Of a DNA stretch of 64,000 nucleotides, positions 25,469-40,000 are shown in pieces. This stretch comes from Tipula vernalis. Taxonomy: Eukaryota; Arthropoda; Insecta; Diptera; Tipulidae. The DNA lies in the NCBI GenBank assembly GCA_958295665.1, contig OY282560.1, forward strand, positions 53,630,333 to 53,694,332, in the 5' to 3' direction. The notes under the pieces were generated by a model. The model saw nothing but the letters and a program-made list of their open reading frames with translations, did not search any database and had not been told where the DNA came from. Position 1 is the first letter of the stretch. Every line of letters starts with the position of its first letter. Both the position numbers and the translations under genes were made by a program.

Positions 25469-28046
25469 TGATTTTGTGGTCTATAGTCCAGGTGATTTTC
25501 AATAAAATTGAATTTTCTACAAAATGTGTAGAAATATTCTAACGATCCAAATAATCGTTGTCATGAGCAAAATTGCAGGTTTTCGATTTTGTAGCTCTGA
25601 TTTTGTGGTCTATATTCCAGGTGATTTACCATATAATTGAATTTTCTACAAAATGTGTAGAAATATCCGAACGATCCAAATGCCCATTGGCATAAAATTT
25701 ACAGGCCTCAATGCCTATCAATAGAGGTATCAATCAACGAAATCGGAGCACAATTGCAAAATTTCCATTTTGTAGCTCTGATTTTGTGGTCTATAGTCCA
25801 GGTGATTTTCAATAAAATTGAATTTTCTACAAAATGTGTAGAAATATTCTAACGATCCAAATAATCGTTGTCATGAGCAAAATTGCAGGTTTTCGATTTT
25901 GTAGCTCTGATTTTGTGGTCTATAGTCCAGGTGATTTACCATAAAATTGAATTTTCTACAAAATGTGTAGAAATATCCGAACGATCCAAATGCCCATTGG
26001 CATAAAATTTACAGGCCTCAATGCCTATCGATAGAGGTATCAATCAACGAAATCGGAGCACAATTGCAGATTTTCGATTTTGTAGCTCAGATTTTGTGGT
26101 CTATAGTCCAGGTGATTTTCAATAAAATTGAATTTTCTACAAAATGTGTAGAAATATTCTAACGATCCAAATAATCGTTGTCATGAGCAAAATTGCAGGT
26201 TTTCGATTTTGTAGCTCTGATTTTGTGGTCTATAGTGCAAATGATTTACCATAAAATTGAATTTTCTACAAAATGTGTAGAAATATCCGAACGATCCAAA
26301 TGCCCATTGGCATAAAATTTACAGGCCTCAATGCCTATCAATAGAGGTATCAATCAACGAAATCGGAGCACAATTGCAGATTTTCGATTTTGTAGCTCAG
26401 ATTTTATGGTTTATAGTCCAGGTGATTTTCAATAAAATTGAATTTTCTACAAAATGTGTAGAAATATTCGAACGATCCAAATAATCGTTGTCATGAGCAA
26501 AATTGCAGATTTTCGATTTTGTAGCTCTGATTTTGTGGTCTATAGTCCAGGTGATTTACCATAAAATTGAATTTTCTACAAAATGTGTAGAAATATCCGA
26601 ACGATCCAAATGCCCATTGGCATAAAATTTACAGGCCTCAATGCCTATCGATAGAGGTATCAATCAACGAAATCGGAGCACAATTGCAGATTTTCGATTT
26701 TGTAGCTCAGATTTTGTGGTCTATAGTCCAGGTGATTTTCAATAAAATTGAATTTTCTACAAAATGTGTAGAAATATTCTAACGATCCAAATAATCGTTG
26801 TCATGAGCAAAATTGCAGGTTTTCGATTTTGTAGCTCTGATTTTGTGGTCTATAGTCCAGGTGATTTACCATAAAATTGAATTTTCTACAAAATGTGTAG
26901 AAATATCCGAACGATCCAAATGCCCATTGGCATAAAATTTACAGGCCTCAATGCCTATCGATAGAGGTATCAATCAACGAAATCGGAGCACAATTGCAGA
27001 TTTTCGATTTTGTAGCTCAGATTTTGTGGTCTATAGTCCAGGTGATTTTCAATAAAATTGAATTTTCTACAAAATGTGTAGAAATATTCTAACGATCCAA
27101 ATAATCGTTGTCATGAGCAAAATTGCAGGTTTTCGATTTTGTAGCTCTGATTTTGTGGTCTATAGTCCAGGTGATTTACCATAAAATTGAATTTTCTACA
27201 AAATGTGTAGAAATATCCGAATGATCCAAATGCCCATTGGCATAAAATTTACAGGCCTCAATGCCTATCAATAGAGGTATCAATCAACGAAATCGGAGCA
27301 CAATTGCAGATTTTCGATTTTGTAGCTCTGATTTTGTGGTCTATAGTCCAGGTGATTTTCAATAAAATTGAATTTTCTACAAAATGTGTAGAAATATTCT
27401 AACGATCCAAATAATCGTTGTCATGAGCAAAATTGCAGGTTTTCGATTTTGTAGCTCTGATTTTGTGGTCTATAGTCCAGGTGATTTACCATAAAATTGA
27501 ATTTTCTACAAAATGTGTAGAAATATCCGAACGATCCAAATGCCCATTGGCATAAAATTTACAGGCCTCAATGCCTATCAATAGAGGTATCAATCAACGA
27601 AATCGGAGCACAATTGCAGATTTTCGATTTTGTAGCTCTGATTTTGTGGTCTATAGTCCAGGTGATTTTCAATAAAATTGAATTTTCTACAAAATGTGTA
27701 GAAATATTCTAACGATCCAAATAATCGTTGTCATGAGCAAAATTGCAGGTTTTCGATTTTGTAGCTCTGATTTTGTGGTCTATAGTCCAGGTGATTTACC
27801 ATAAAATTGAATTTTCTACAAAATGTGTAGAAATATCCGAACGATCCAAATGCCCATTGGCATAAAATTTACAGGCCTCAATGCCTATCGATAGAGGTAT
27901 CAATCAACGAAATCGGAGCAAAATTGCAGGTTTTCGATTTTGTAGCTCTGATTTTGTGGTCTATAGTCCAGGTGATTTACCATAAAATTGAATTTTCTAC
28001 AAAATGTGTAGAAATATCCGAACGATCCAAATGCCCATTGGCATAA

Positions 28047-31000
28047 AATTTACAGGCCTCAATGCCTATCGATAGAGGTATCAATCAACGAAATCGGAGC
28101 ACAATTGCAGATTTTCGATTTTGTAGCTCTGATTTTGTGGTCTATAGTCCAGGTGATTTTCAATAAAATTGAATTTTCTACAAAATGTGTAGAAATATTC
28201 TAACGATCCAAATAATCGTTGTCATGAGCAAAATTGCAGGTTTTCGATTTTGTAGCTCTGATTTTGTGGTCTATATTCCAGGTGATTTACCATAAAATTG
28301 AATTTTCTACAAAATGTGTAGAAATATCCGAACGATCCAAATGCCCATTGGCATAAAATTTACAGGCCTCAATGCCTATCAATAGAGGTATCAATCAACG
28401 AAATCGGAGCACAATTGCAGATTTTCGATTTTGTAGCTCTGATTTTGTGGTCTATAGTCCAGGTGATTTTCAATAAAATTGAATTTTCTACAAAATGTGT
28501 AGAAATATTCTAACGACCCAAATAATCGTTGTCATGAGCAAAATTGCAGGTTTTCGATTTTGTAGCTCTGATTTTGTGGTCTATAGTCCAGGTGATTTAC
28601 CATAAAATTGAATTTTCTACAAAATGTGTAGAAATATCCGAACGATCCAAATGCCCATTGGCATAAAATTTACAGGCCTCAATGCTTATCGATAGAGGTA
28701 TCAATCAACGAAATCGGAGCACAATTGCAGATTTTCGATTTTGTAAATCAGATTTTGTGGTCTATAGTCCAGGTGATTTTCAATAAAACTGAATTTTCTA
28801 CAAAATGTGTAGAAATATTCTAACGATCCAAATAATCGTTGTCATGAGCAAAATTGCAGGTTTTCGATTTTGTAGCTCTGATTTTGTGGTCTATAGTCCA
28901 GGTGATTTACCATAAAATTGAATTTTCTACAAAATGTGTAGAAATATCCGAACGATCCAAATGCCCATTGGCATAAAATTTACAGGCCTCAATGCCTATC
29001 AATAGAGGTATCAATCAACGAAATCGGAGCACAATTGCAGATTTTCGATTTTGTAGCTCTGATTTTGTGGTCTATAGTCCAGGTGATTTTCAATAAAATT
29101 GAATTTTCTACAAAATGTGTAGAAATATTCTAACGATCCAAATAATCGTTGTCATGAGCAAAATTGCAGGTTTTCGATTTTGTAGCTCTGATTTTGTGGT
29201 CTATAGTCCAGGTGATTTACCATAAAATTGAATTTTCTACAAAATGTGTAGAAATATCCGAACGATCCAAATGCCCATTGGCATAAAATTTACAGGCCTC
29301 AATGCCTATCAATAGAGGTATCAATCAACGAAATCGGAGCACAATTGCAGATTTTCGATTTTGTAGCTCTGATTTTGTGGTCTATAGTCCAGGTGATTTT
29401 CAATAAAATTGAATTTTCTACAAAATGTGTAGAAATATTCTAACGATCCAAATAATCGTTGTCATGAGCAAAATTGCAGGTTTTCGATTTTGTAGCTCTG
29501 ATTTTGTGGTCTATAGTCCAGGTGATTTACCATAAAATTGAATTTTCTACAAAATGTGTAGAAATATCCGAACGATCCAAATGCCCATTGGCATAAAATT
29601 TACAGGCCTCAATGCCTATCGATAGAGGTATCAATCAACGAAATCGGAGCACAATTGCAGATTTTCGATTTTGTAGCTCAGATTTTGTGGTCTATAGTCC
29701 AGGTGATTTTCAATAAAACTGAATTTTCTACAAAATGTGTAGAAATATTCTAACGATCCAAATAATCGTTGTCATGAGCAAAATTGCAGGTTTTCGATTT
29801 TGTAGCTCTGATTTTGTGGTCTATAGTCCAGGTGATTTACCATAAAATTGAATTTTCTACAAAATGTGTAGAAATATCCGAACGATCCAAATGCCCATTG
29901 GCATAAAATTTACAGGCCTCAATGCCTATCAATAGAGGTATCAATCAACGAAATCGGAGCACAATTGCAGATTTTCGATTTTGTAGCTCTGATTTTGTGG
30001 TCTATAGTCCAGGTGATTTTCAATAAAATTGAATTTTCTACAAAATGTGTAGAAATATTCTAACGATCCAAATAATCGTTGTCATGAGCAAAATTGCAGG
30101 TTTTCGATTTTGTAGCTCTGATTTTGTGGTCTATAGTCCAGGTGATTTACCATAAAATTGAATTTTCTACAAAATGTGTAGAAATATCCGAACGATCCAA
30201 ATGCCCATTGGCATAAAATTTACAGGCCTCAATGCCTATCAATAGAGGTATCAATCAACGAAATCGGAGCACAATTGCAGATTTTCGATTTTGTAGCTCT
30301 GATTTTGTGGTCTATAGTCCAGGTGATTTTCAATAAAATTGAATTTTCTACAAAATGTGTAGAAATATTCTAACGATCCAAATAATCGTTGTCATGAGCA
30401 AAATTGCAGGTTTTCGATTTTGTAGCTCTGATTTTGTGGTCTATAGTCCAGGTGATTTACCATAAAATTGAATTTTCTACAAAATGTGTAGAAATATCCG
30501 AACGATCCAAATGCCCATTGGCATAAAATTTACAGGCCTCAATGCCTATCAATAGAGGTATCAATCAACGAAATCGGAGCACAATTGCAGATTTTCGATT
30601 TTGTAGCTCTGATTTTGTGGTCTATAATCCAGGTGATTTTCAATAAAATTGAATTTTCTACAAAATGTGTAGAAATATTCTAACGATCCAAATAATCGTT
30701 GTCATGAGCAAAATTGCAGGTTTTCGATTTTGTAGCTCTGATTTTGTGGTCTATAGTCCAGGTGATTTACCATAAAATTGAATTTTCTACAAAATGTGTA
30801 GAAATATCCGAACGATCCAAATGCCCATTGGCATAAAATTTACAGGCCTCAATGCCTATCGATAGAGGTATCAATCAACGAAATCGGAGCACAATTGCAG
30901 ATTTTCGATTTTGTAGCTCAGATTTTGTGGTCTATAGTCCAGGTGATTTTCAATAAAACTGAATTTTCTACAAAATGTGTAGAAATATTCTAACGATCCA

Positions 31001-34000
31001 AATAATCGTTGTCATGAGCAAAATTGCAGGTTTTCGATTTTGTAGCTCTGATTATGTGGTCTATAGTCCAGGTGATTTACCATAAAATTGAATTTTCTAC
31101 AAAATGTGTAGAAATATCCGAACGATCCAAATGCCCATTGGCATAAAATTTACAGGCCTCAATGCCTATCAATAGAGGTATCAATCAACGAAATCGGAGC
31201 ACAATTGCAGATTTTCGATTTTGTAGCTCTGATTTTGTGGTCTATAGTCCAGGTGATTTTCAATAAAATTGAATTTTCTACAAAATGTGTAGAAATATTC
31301 TAACGATCCAAATAATCGTTGTCATGAGCAAAATTGCAGGTTTTCGATTTTGTAGCTCTGATTTTGTGGTCTATAGTCCAGGTGATTTACCATAAAATTG
31401 AATTTTCTACAAAATGTGTAGAAATATCCGAACGATCCAAATGCCCATTGGCATAAAATTTACAGGCCTCAATGCCTATCGATAGAGGTATCAATCAACG
31501 AAATCGGAGCAAAATTGCAGGTTTTCGATTTTGTAGCTCTGATTTTGTGGTCTATAGTCCAGGTGATTTACCATAAAATTGAATTTTCTACAAAATGTGT
31601 AGAAATATCCGAACGATCCAAATGCCCATTGGCATAAAATTTACAGGCCTCAATGCCTATCAATAGAGGTATCAATCAACGAAATCGGAGCACAATTGCA
31701 GATTTTCGATTTTGTAGCTCTGATTTTGTGGTCTATAGTCCAGGTGATTTTCAATAAAATTGAATTTTCTACAAAATGTGTAGAAATATTCTAACGATCC
31801 AAATAATCGTTGTCATGAGCAAAATTGCAGGTTTTCGATTTTGTAGCTCTGATTTTGTGGTCTATAGTCCAGGTGATTTACCATAAAATTGAATTTTCTA
31901 CAAAATGTGTAGAAATATCCGAACGATCCAAATGCCCATTGGCATAAAATTTACAGGCCTCAATGCCTATCAATAGAGGTATCAATCAAGGAAATCGGAG
32001 CACAATTGCAGATTTTCGATTTTGTAGCTCTGATTTTGTGGTCTATAGTCCAGGTGATTTTCAATAAAATTGAATTTTCTACAAAATGTGTAGAAATATT
32101 CTAACGATCCAAATAATCGTTGTCATGAGCAAAATTGCAGGTTTTCGATTTTGTAGCTCTGATTTTGTGGTCTATAGTCCAGGTGATTTACCATAAAATT
32201 GAATTTTCTACAAAATGTGTAGAAATATCCGAACGATCCAAATGCCCATTGGCATAAAATTTACAGGCCTCAATGCCTATCAATAGAGGTATCAATCAAC
32301 GAAATCGGAGCACAATTGCAGATTTTCGATTTTGTAGCTCTGATTTTGTGGTCTATAGTCCAGGTGATTTTCAATAAAATTGAATTTTCTACAAAATGTG
32401 TAGAAATATTCTAACGATCCAAATAATCGTTGTCATGAGCAAAATTGCAGGTTTTCGATTTTGTAGCTCTGATTTTGTGGTCTATAGTCCAGGTGATTTA
32501 CCATAAAATTGAATTTTCTACAAAATGTGTAGAAATATCCGAACGATCCAAATGCCCATTGGCATAAAATTTACAGGCCTCAATGCCTATCGATAGAGGT
32601 ATCAATCAACGAAATCGGAGCACAATTGCAGATTTTCGATTTTGTAGCTCTGATTTTGTGCTCTATAGTCCAGGTGATTTTCAATAAAATTGAATTTTCT
32701 ACAAAATGTGTAGAAATATTCTAACGATCCAAATAATCGTTGTCATGAGCAAAATTGCAGGTTTTCGATTTTGTAGCTCTGATTTTGTGGTCTATATTCC
32801 AGGTGATTTACCATAAAATTGAATTTTCTACAAAATGTGTAGAAATATCCGAACGATCCAAATGCCCATTGGCATAAAATTTACAGGCCTCAATGCCTAT
32901 CAATAGAGGTATCAATCAACGAAATCGGAGCACAATTGCAGATTTTCGATTTTGTAGCTCTGATTTTGTGGTCTATAGTCCAGGTGATTTTCAATAAAAT
33001 TGAATTTTCTACAAACTGTGTAGAAATATTCTAACGATCCAAATAATCGTTGTCATGAGCAAAATTGCAGGTTTTCGATTTTGTAGCTCTGATTTTGTGG
33101 TCTATAGTCCAGGTGATTTACCATAAAATTGAATTTTCTACAAAATGTGTAGAAATATCCGAACGATCCAAATGCCCATTGGCATAAAATTTACAGGCCT
33201 CAATGCCTATCGATAGAGGTATCAATCAACGAAATCGGAGCACAATTGCAGATTTTCGATTTTGTAGCTCAGATTTTGTGGTCTATAGTCCAGGTGATTT
33301 TCAATAAAACTGAATTTTCTACAAAATGTGTAGAAATATTCTAACGATCCAAATAATCGTTGTCATGAGCAAAATTGCAGGTTTTCGATTTTGTAGCTCT
33401 GATTTTGTGGTCTATAGTCCAGGTGATTTACCATAAAATTGAATTTTCTACAAAATGTGTAGAAATATCCGAACGATCCAAATGCCCATTGGCATAAAAT
33501 TTACAGGCCTCAATGCCTATCAATAGAGGTATCAATCAACGAAATCGGAGCACAATTGCAGATTTTCGATTTTGTAGCTCTGATTTTGTGGTCTATAGTC
33601 CAGGTGATTTTCAATAAAATTGAATTTTCTACAAAATGTGTAGAAATATTCTAACGATCCAAATAATCGTTGTCATGAGCAAAATTGCAGGTTTTCGATT
33701 TTGTAGCTCTGATTTTGTGGTCTATAGTCCAGGTGATTTACCATAAAATTGAATTTTCTACAAAATGTGTAGAAATATCCGAACGATCCAAATGCCCATT
33801 GGCATAAAATTTACAGGCCTCAATGCCTATCAATAGAGGTATCAATCAACGAAATCTAAGCACAATTGCAGATTTTCGATTTTGTAGCTCTGATTTTGTG
33901 GTCTATAGTCCAGGTGATTTTCAATAAAATTGAATTTTCTACAAAATGTGTAGAAATATTCTAACGATCCAAATAATCGTTGTCATGAGCAAAATTGCAG

Positions 34001-37000
34001 GTTTTCGATTTTGTAGCTCTGATTTTGTGGTCTATAGTCCAGGTGATTTACCATAAAATTGAATTTTCTACAAAATGTGTAGAAATATCCGAACGATCCA
34101 AATGCCCATTGGCATAAAATTTACAGGCCTCAATGCCTATCAATAGAGGTATCAATCAACGAAATCGGAGCACAATTGCAGATTTTCGATTTTGTAGCTC
34201 TGATTTTGTGGTCTATAGTCCAGGTGATTTTCAATAAAATTGAATTTTCTACAAAATGTGTAGAAATATTCTAACGATCCAAATAATCGTTGTCATGAGC
34301 AAAATTGCAGGTTTTCGATTTTGTAGCTCTGATTTTGTGGTCTATAGTCCAGGTGATTTACCATAAAATTGAATTTTCTACAAAATGTGTAGAAATATCC
34401 GAACGATCCAAATGCCCATTGGCATAAAATTTACAGGCCTCAATGCCTATCAATAGAGGTATCAATCAACGAAATCGGAGCACAATTGCAGATTTTCGAT
34501 TTTGTAGCTCTGATTTTGTGGTCTATAGTCCAGGTGATTTTCAATAAAATTGAATTTTCTACAAAATGTGTAGAAATATTCTAACGATCCAAATAATCGT
34601 TGTCATGAGCAAAATTGCAGGTTTTCGATTTTGTAGCTCTGATTTTGTGGTCTATAGTCCAGGTGATTTACCATAAAATTGAATTTTCTACAAAATGTGT
34701 AGAAATATCCGAACGATCCAAATGCCCATTGGCATAAAATTTACAGGCCTCAATGCCTATCGATAGAGGTATCAATCAACGAAATCGGAGCACAATTGCA
34801 GATTTTCGATTTTGTAGCTCTGATTTTGTGGTCTATAGTCCAGGTGATTTTCAATAAAATTGAATTTTCTACAAAATGTGTAGAAATATTCTAACGATCC
34901 AAATAATCGTTGTCATGAGCAAAATTGCAGGTTTTCGATTTTGTAGCTCTGATTTTGTGGTCTATATTCCAGGTGATTTACCATAAAATTGAATTTTCTA
35001 CAAAATGTGTAGAAATATCCGAACGATCCAAATGCCCATTGGCATAAAATTTACAGGCCTCAATGCCTATCAATAGAGGTATCAATCAACGAAATCGGAG
35101 CACAATTGCAGATTTTCGATTTTGTAGCTCTGATTTTGTGGTCTATAGTCCAGGTGATTTTCAATAAAATTGAATTTTCTACAAAATGTGTAGAAATATT
35201 CTAACGATCCAAATAATCGTTGTCATGAGCAAAATTGCAGGTTTTCGATTTTGTAGCTCTGATTTTGTGGTCTATAGTCCAGGTGATTTACCATAAAATT
35301 GAATTTTCTACAAAATGTGTAGAAATATCCGAACGATCCAAATGCCCATTGGCATAAAATTTACAGGCCTCAATGCCTATCGATAGAGGTATCAATCAAC
35401 GAAATCGGAGCACAATTGCAGATTTTCGATTTTGTAGCTCAGATTTTGTGGTCTATAGTCCAGGTGATTTTCAATAAATCTGAATTTTCTACAAAATGTG
35501 TAGAAATATTCTAACGATCCAAATAATCGTTGTCATGAGCAAAATTGCAGGTTTTCGATTTTGTAGCTCTGATTTTGTGGTCTATAGTCCAGGTGATTTA
35601 CCATAAAATTGAATTTTCTACAAAATGTGTAGAAATATCCGAACGATCCAAATGCCCATTGGCATAAAATTTACAGGCCTCAATGCCTATCAATAGAGGT
35701 ATCAATCAACGAAATCGGAGCACAATTGCAGATTTTCGATTTTGTAGCTCTGATTTTGTGGTCTATAGTCCAGGTGATTTTCAATAAAATTGAATTTTCT
35801 ACAAAATGTGTAGAAATATTCTAACGATCCAAATAATCGTTGTCATGAGCAAAATTGCAGGTTTTCGATTTTGTAGCTCTGATTTTGTGGTCTATAGTCC
35901 AGGTGATTTACCATAAAATTGAATTTTCTACAAAATGTGTAGAAATATCCGAACGATCCAAATGCCCATTGGCATAAAATTTACAGGCCTCAATGCCTAT
36001 CAATAGAGGTATCAATCAACGAAATCGGAGCACAATTGCAGATTTTCGATTTTGTAGCTCTGATTTTGTGGTCTATAGTCCAGGTGATTTTCAATAAAAT
36101 TGAATTTTCTACAAAATGTGTAGAAATATTCTAACGATCCAAATAATCGTTGTCATGAGCAAAATTGCAGGTTTTCGATTTTGTAGCTCTGATTTTGTGG
36201 TCTATAGTCCAGGTGATTTACCATAAAATTGAATTTTCTACAAAATGTGTAGAAATATCCGAACGATCCAAATGCCCATTGGCATAAAATTTACAGGCCT
36301 CAATGCCTATCGATAGAGGTATCAATCAACGAAATCGGAGCACAATTGCAGATTTTCGATTTTGTAGCTCAGATTTTGTGGTCTATAGTCCAGGTGATTT
36401 TCAATAAAACTGAATTTTCTACAAAATGTGTAGAAATATTCTAACGATCCAAATAATCGTTGTCATGAGCAAAATTGCAGGTTTTCGATTTTATAGCTCT
36501 GATTTTGTGGTCTATAGTCCAGGTGATTTACCATAAAATTGAATTTTCTACAAAATGTGTAGAAATATCCGAACGATCCAAATGCCCATTGGCATAAAAT
36601 TTACAGGCCTCAATGCCTATCAATAGAGGTATCAATCAACGAAATCGGAGCACAATTGCAGATTTTCGATTTTGTAGCTCTGATTTTGTGGTCTATAGTC
36701 CAGGTGATTTTCAATAAAATTGAATTTTCTACAAAATGTGTAGAAATATTCTAACGATCCAAATAATCGTTGTCATGAGCAAAATTGCAGGTTTTCGATT
36801 TTGTAGCTCTGATTTTGTGGTCTATATTCCAGGTGATTTACCATATAATTGAATTTTCTACAAAATGTGTAGAAATATCCGAACGATCCAAATGCCCATT
36901 GGCATAAAATTTACAGGCCTCAATGCCTATCAATAGAGGTATCAATCAACGAAATCGGAGCACAATTGCAGATTTTCGATTTTGTAGCTCTGATTTTGTG

Positions 37001-40000
37001 GTCTATAGTCCAGGTGATTTTCAATAAAATTGAATTTTCTACAAAATGTGTAGAAATATTCTAACGATCCAAATAATCGTTGTCATGAGCAAAATTGCAG
37101 GTTTTCGATTTTGTAGCTCTGATTTTGTGGTCTATAGTCCAGGTGATTTACCATAAAATTGAATTTTCTACAAAATGTGTAGAAATATCCGAACGATCCA
37201 AATGCCCATTGGCATAAAATTTACAGGCCTCAATGCCTATCGATAGAGGTATCAATCAACGAAATCGGAGCAAAATTGCAGGTTTGCGATTTTGTAGCTC
37301 TGATTTTGTGGTCTATAGTCCAGGTGATTTACCATAAAATTGAATTTTCTACAAAATGTGTAGAAATATCCGAACGATCCAAATGCCCATTGGCATAAAA
37401 TTTACAGGCCTCAATGCCTATCAATAGAGGTATCAATCAACGAAATCGGAGCACAATTGCAGATTTTCGATTTTGTAGCTCTGATTTTGTGGTCTATAGT
37501 CCAGGTGATTTTCAATAAAATTGAATTTTCTACAAAATGTGTAGAAATATTCTAACGATCCAAATAATCGTTGTCATGAGCAAAATTGCAGGTTTTCGAT
37601 TTTGTAGCTCTGATTTTGTGGTCTATAGTCCAGGTGATTTACCATAAAATTGAATTTTCTACAAAATGTGTAGAAATATCCGAACGATCCAAATGCCCAT
37701 TGGCATAAAATTTACAGGCCTCAATGCCTATCAATAGAGGTATCAATCAACGAAATCGGAGCACAATTGCAGATTTTCGATTTTGTAGCTCTGATTTTGT
37801 GGTCTATAGTCCAGGTGATTTTCAATAAAATTGAATTTTCTACAAAATGTGTAGAAATATTCTAACGATCCAAATAATCGTTGTCATGAGCAAAATTGCA
37901 GGTTTTCGATTTTGTAGCTCTGATTTTGTGGTCTATAGTCCAGGTGATTTACCATAAAATTGAATTTTCTACAAAATGTGTAGAAATATCCGAACGATCC
38001 AAATGCCCATTGGCATAAAATTTACAGGCCTCAATGCCTATCGATAGAGGTATCAATCAACGAAATCGGAGCACAATTGCAGATTTTCGATTTTGTAGCT
38101 CTGATTTTGTGGTCTATAGTCCAGGTGATTTTCAATAAAATTGAATTTTCTACAAAATGTGTAGAAATATTCTAACGATCCAAATAATCGTTGTCATGAG
38201 CAAAATTGCAGGTTTTCGATTTTGTAGCTCTGATTTTGTGGTCTATAGTCCAGGTGATTTACCATAAAATTGAATTTTCTACAAAATGTGTAGAAATATC
38301 CGAACGATCCAAATGCCCATTGGCATAAAATTTACAGGCCTCAATGCCTATCGATAGAGGTATCAATCAACGAAATCGGAGCAAAATTGCAGGTTTTCGA
38401 TTTTGTAGCTCTGATTTTGTGGTCTATAGTCCAGGTGATTTACCATAAAATTGAATTTTCTACAAAATGTGTAGAAATATCCGAACGATCCAAATGCCCA
38501 TTGGCATAAAATTTACAGGCCTCAATGCCTATCAATAGAGGTATCAATCAACGAAATCGGAGCACAATTGCAGATTTTCGATTTTGTAGCTCTGATTTTG
38601 TGGTCTATAGTCCAGGTGATTTTCAATAAAATTGAATTTTCTACAAAATGTGTAGAAATATTCTAACGATCCAAATAATCGTTGTCATGAGCAAAATTGC
38701 AGGTTTTCGATTTTGTAGCTCTGATTTTGTGGTCTATAGTCCAGGTGATTTACCATAAAATTGAATTTTCTACAAAATGTGTAGAAATATCCGAACGATC
38801 CAAATGCCCATTGGCATAAAATTTACAGGCCTCAATGCCTATCGATAGAGGTATCAATCAACGAAATCGGAGCACAATTGCAGATTTTCGATTTTGTAGC
38901 TCTGATTTTGTGGTCTATAGTCCAGGTGATTTTCAATAAAATTGAATTTTCTACAAAATGTGTAGAAATATTCTAACGATCCAAATAATCGTTGTCATGA
39001 GCAAAATTGCAGGTTTTCGATTTTGTAGCTCTGATTTTGTGGTCTATATTCCAGGTGATTTACCATAAAATTGAATTTTCTACAAAATGTGTAGAAATAT
39101 CCGAACGATCCAAATGCCCATTGGCATAAAATTTACAGGCCTCAATGCCTATCAATAGAGGTATCAATCAACGAAATCGGAGCACAATTGCAGATTTTCG
39201 ATTTTGTAGCTCTGATTTTGTGGTCTATAGTCCAGGTGATTTTCAATAAAATTGAATTTTCTACAAAATGTGTAGAAATATTCTAACGATCCAAATAATC
39301 GTTGTCATGAGCAAAATTGCAGGTTTTCGATTTTGTAGCTCTGATTTTGTGGTCTATATTCCAGGTGATTTACCATAAAATTGAATTTTCTACAAAATGT
39401 GTAGAAATATCCGAACGATCCAAATGCCCATTGGCATAAAATTTACAGGCCTCAATGCCTATCGATAGAGGTATCAATCAACGAAATCGGAGCACAATTG
39501 CAGATTTTCGATTTTGTAGCTCAGATTTTGTGGTCTATAGTCCAGGTGATTTTCAATAAAACTGAATTTTCTACAAAATGTGTAGAAATATTCTAACGAT
39601 CCAAATAATCGTTGTCATGAGCAAAATTGCAGGTTTTCGATTTTGTAGCTCTGATTTTGTGGTCTATAGTCCAGGTGATTTACCATAAAATTGAATTTTC
39701 TACAAAATGTGTAGAAATATCCGAACGATCCAAATGCCCATTGGCATAAAATTTACAGGCCTCAATGCCTATCAATAGAGGTATCAATCAACGAAATCGG
39801 AGCACAATTGCAGATTTTCGATTTTGTAGCTCTGATTTTGTGGTCTATAGTCCAGGTGATTTTCAATAAAATTGAATTTTCTACAAAATGTGTAGAAATA
39901 TTCTAACGATCCAAATAATCGTTGTCATGAGCAAAATTGCAGGTTTTCGATTTTGTAGCTCTGATTTTGTGGTCTATAGTCCAGGTGATTTACCATAAAA

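Larger units (their letters stand above)
19947..28046. repeat. Array region 4
   Basis: Unit starts: 19960*, 20141*, 20322, 20632, 20942, 21252, 21562, 21872*, 22053, 22363, 22673, 22983, 23293*, 23474*, 23655, 23965, 24275, 24585, 24895, 25205*, 25386, 25696, 26006, 26316, 26626, 26936, 27246, 27556, 27866* (asterisk = 181-bp step). No indel is seen apart from whole-module losses. Clustered substitutions occur near 25757 (GCAAAATTTCCATTTTG) and near 26234 (TAGTGCAAATGATT). Confidence 0.95.
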
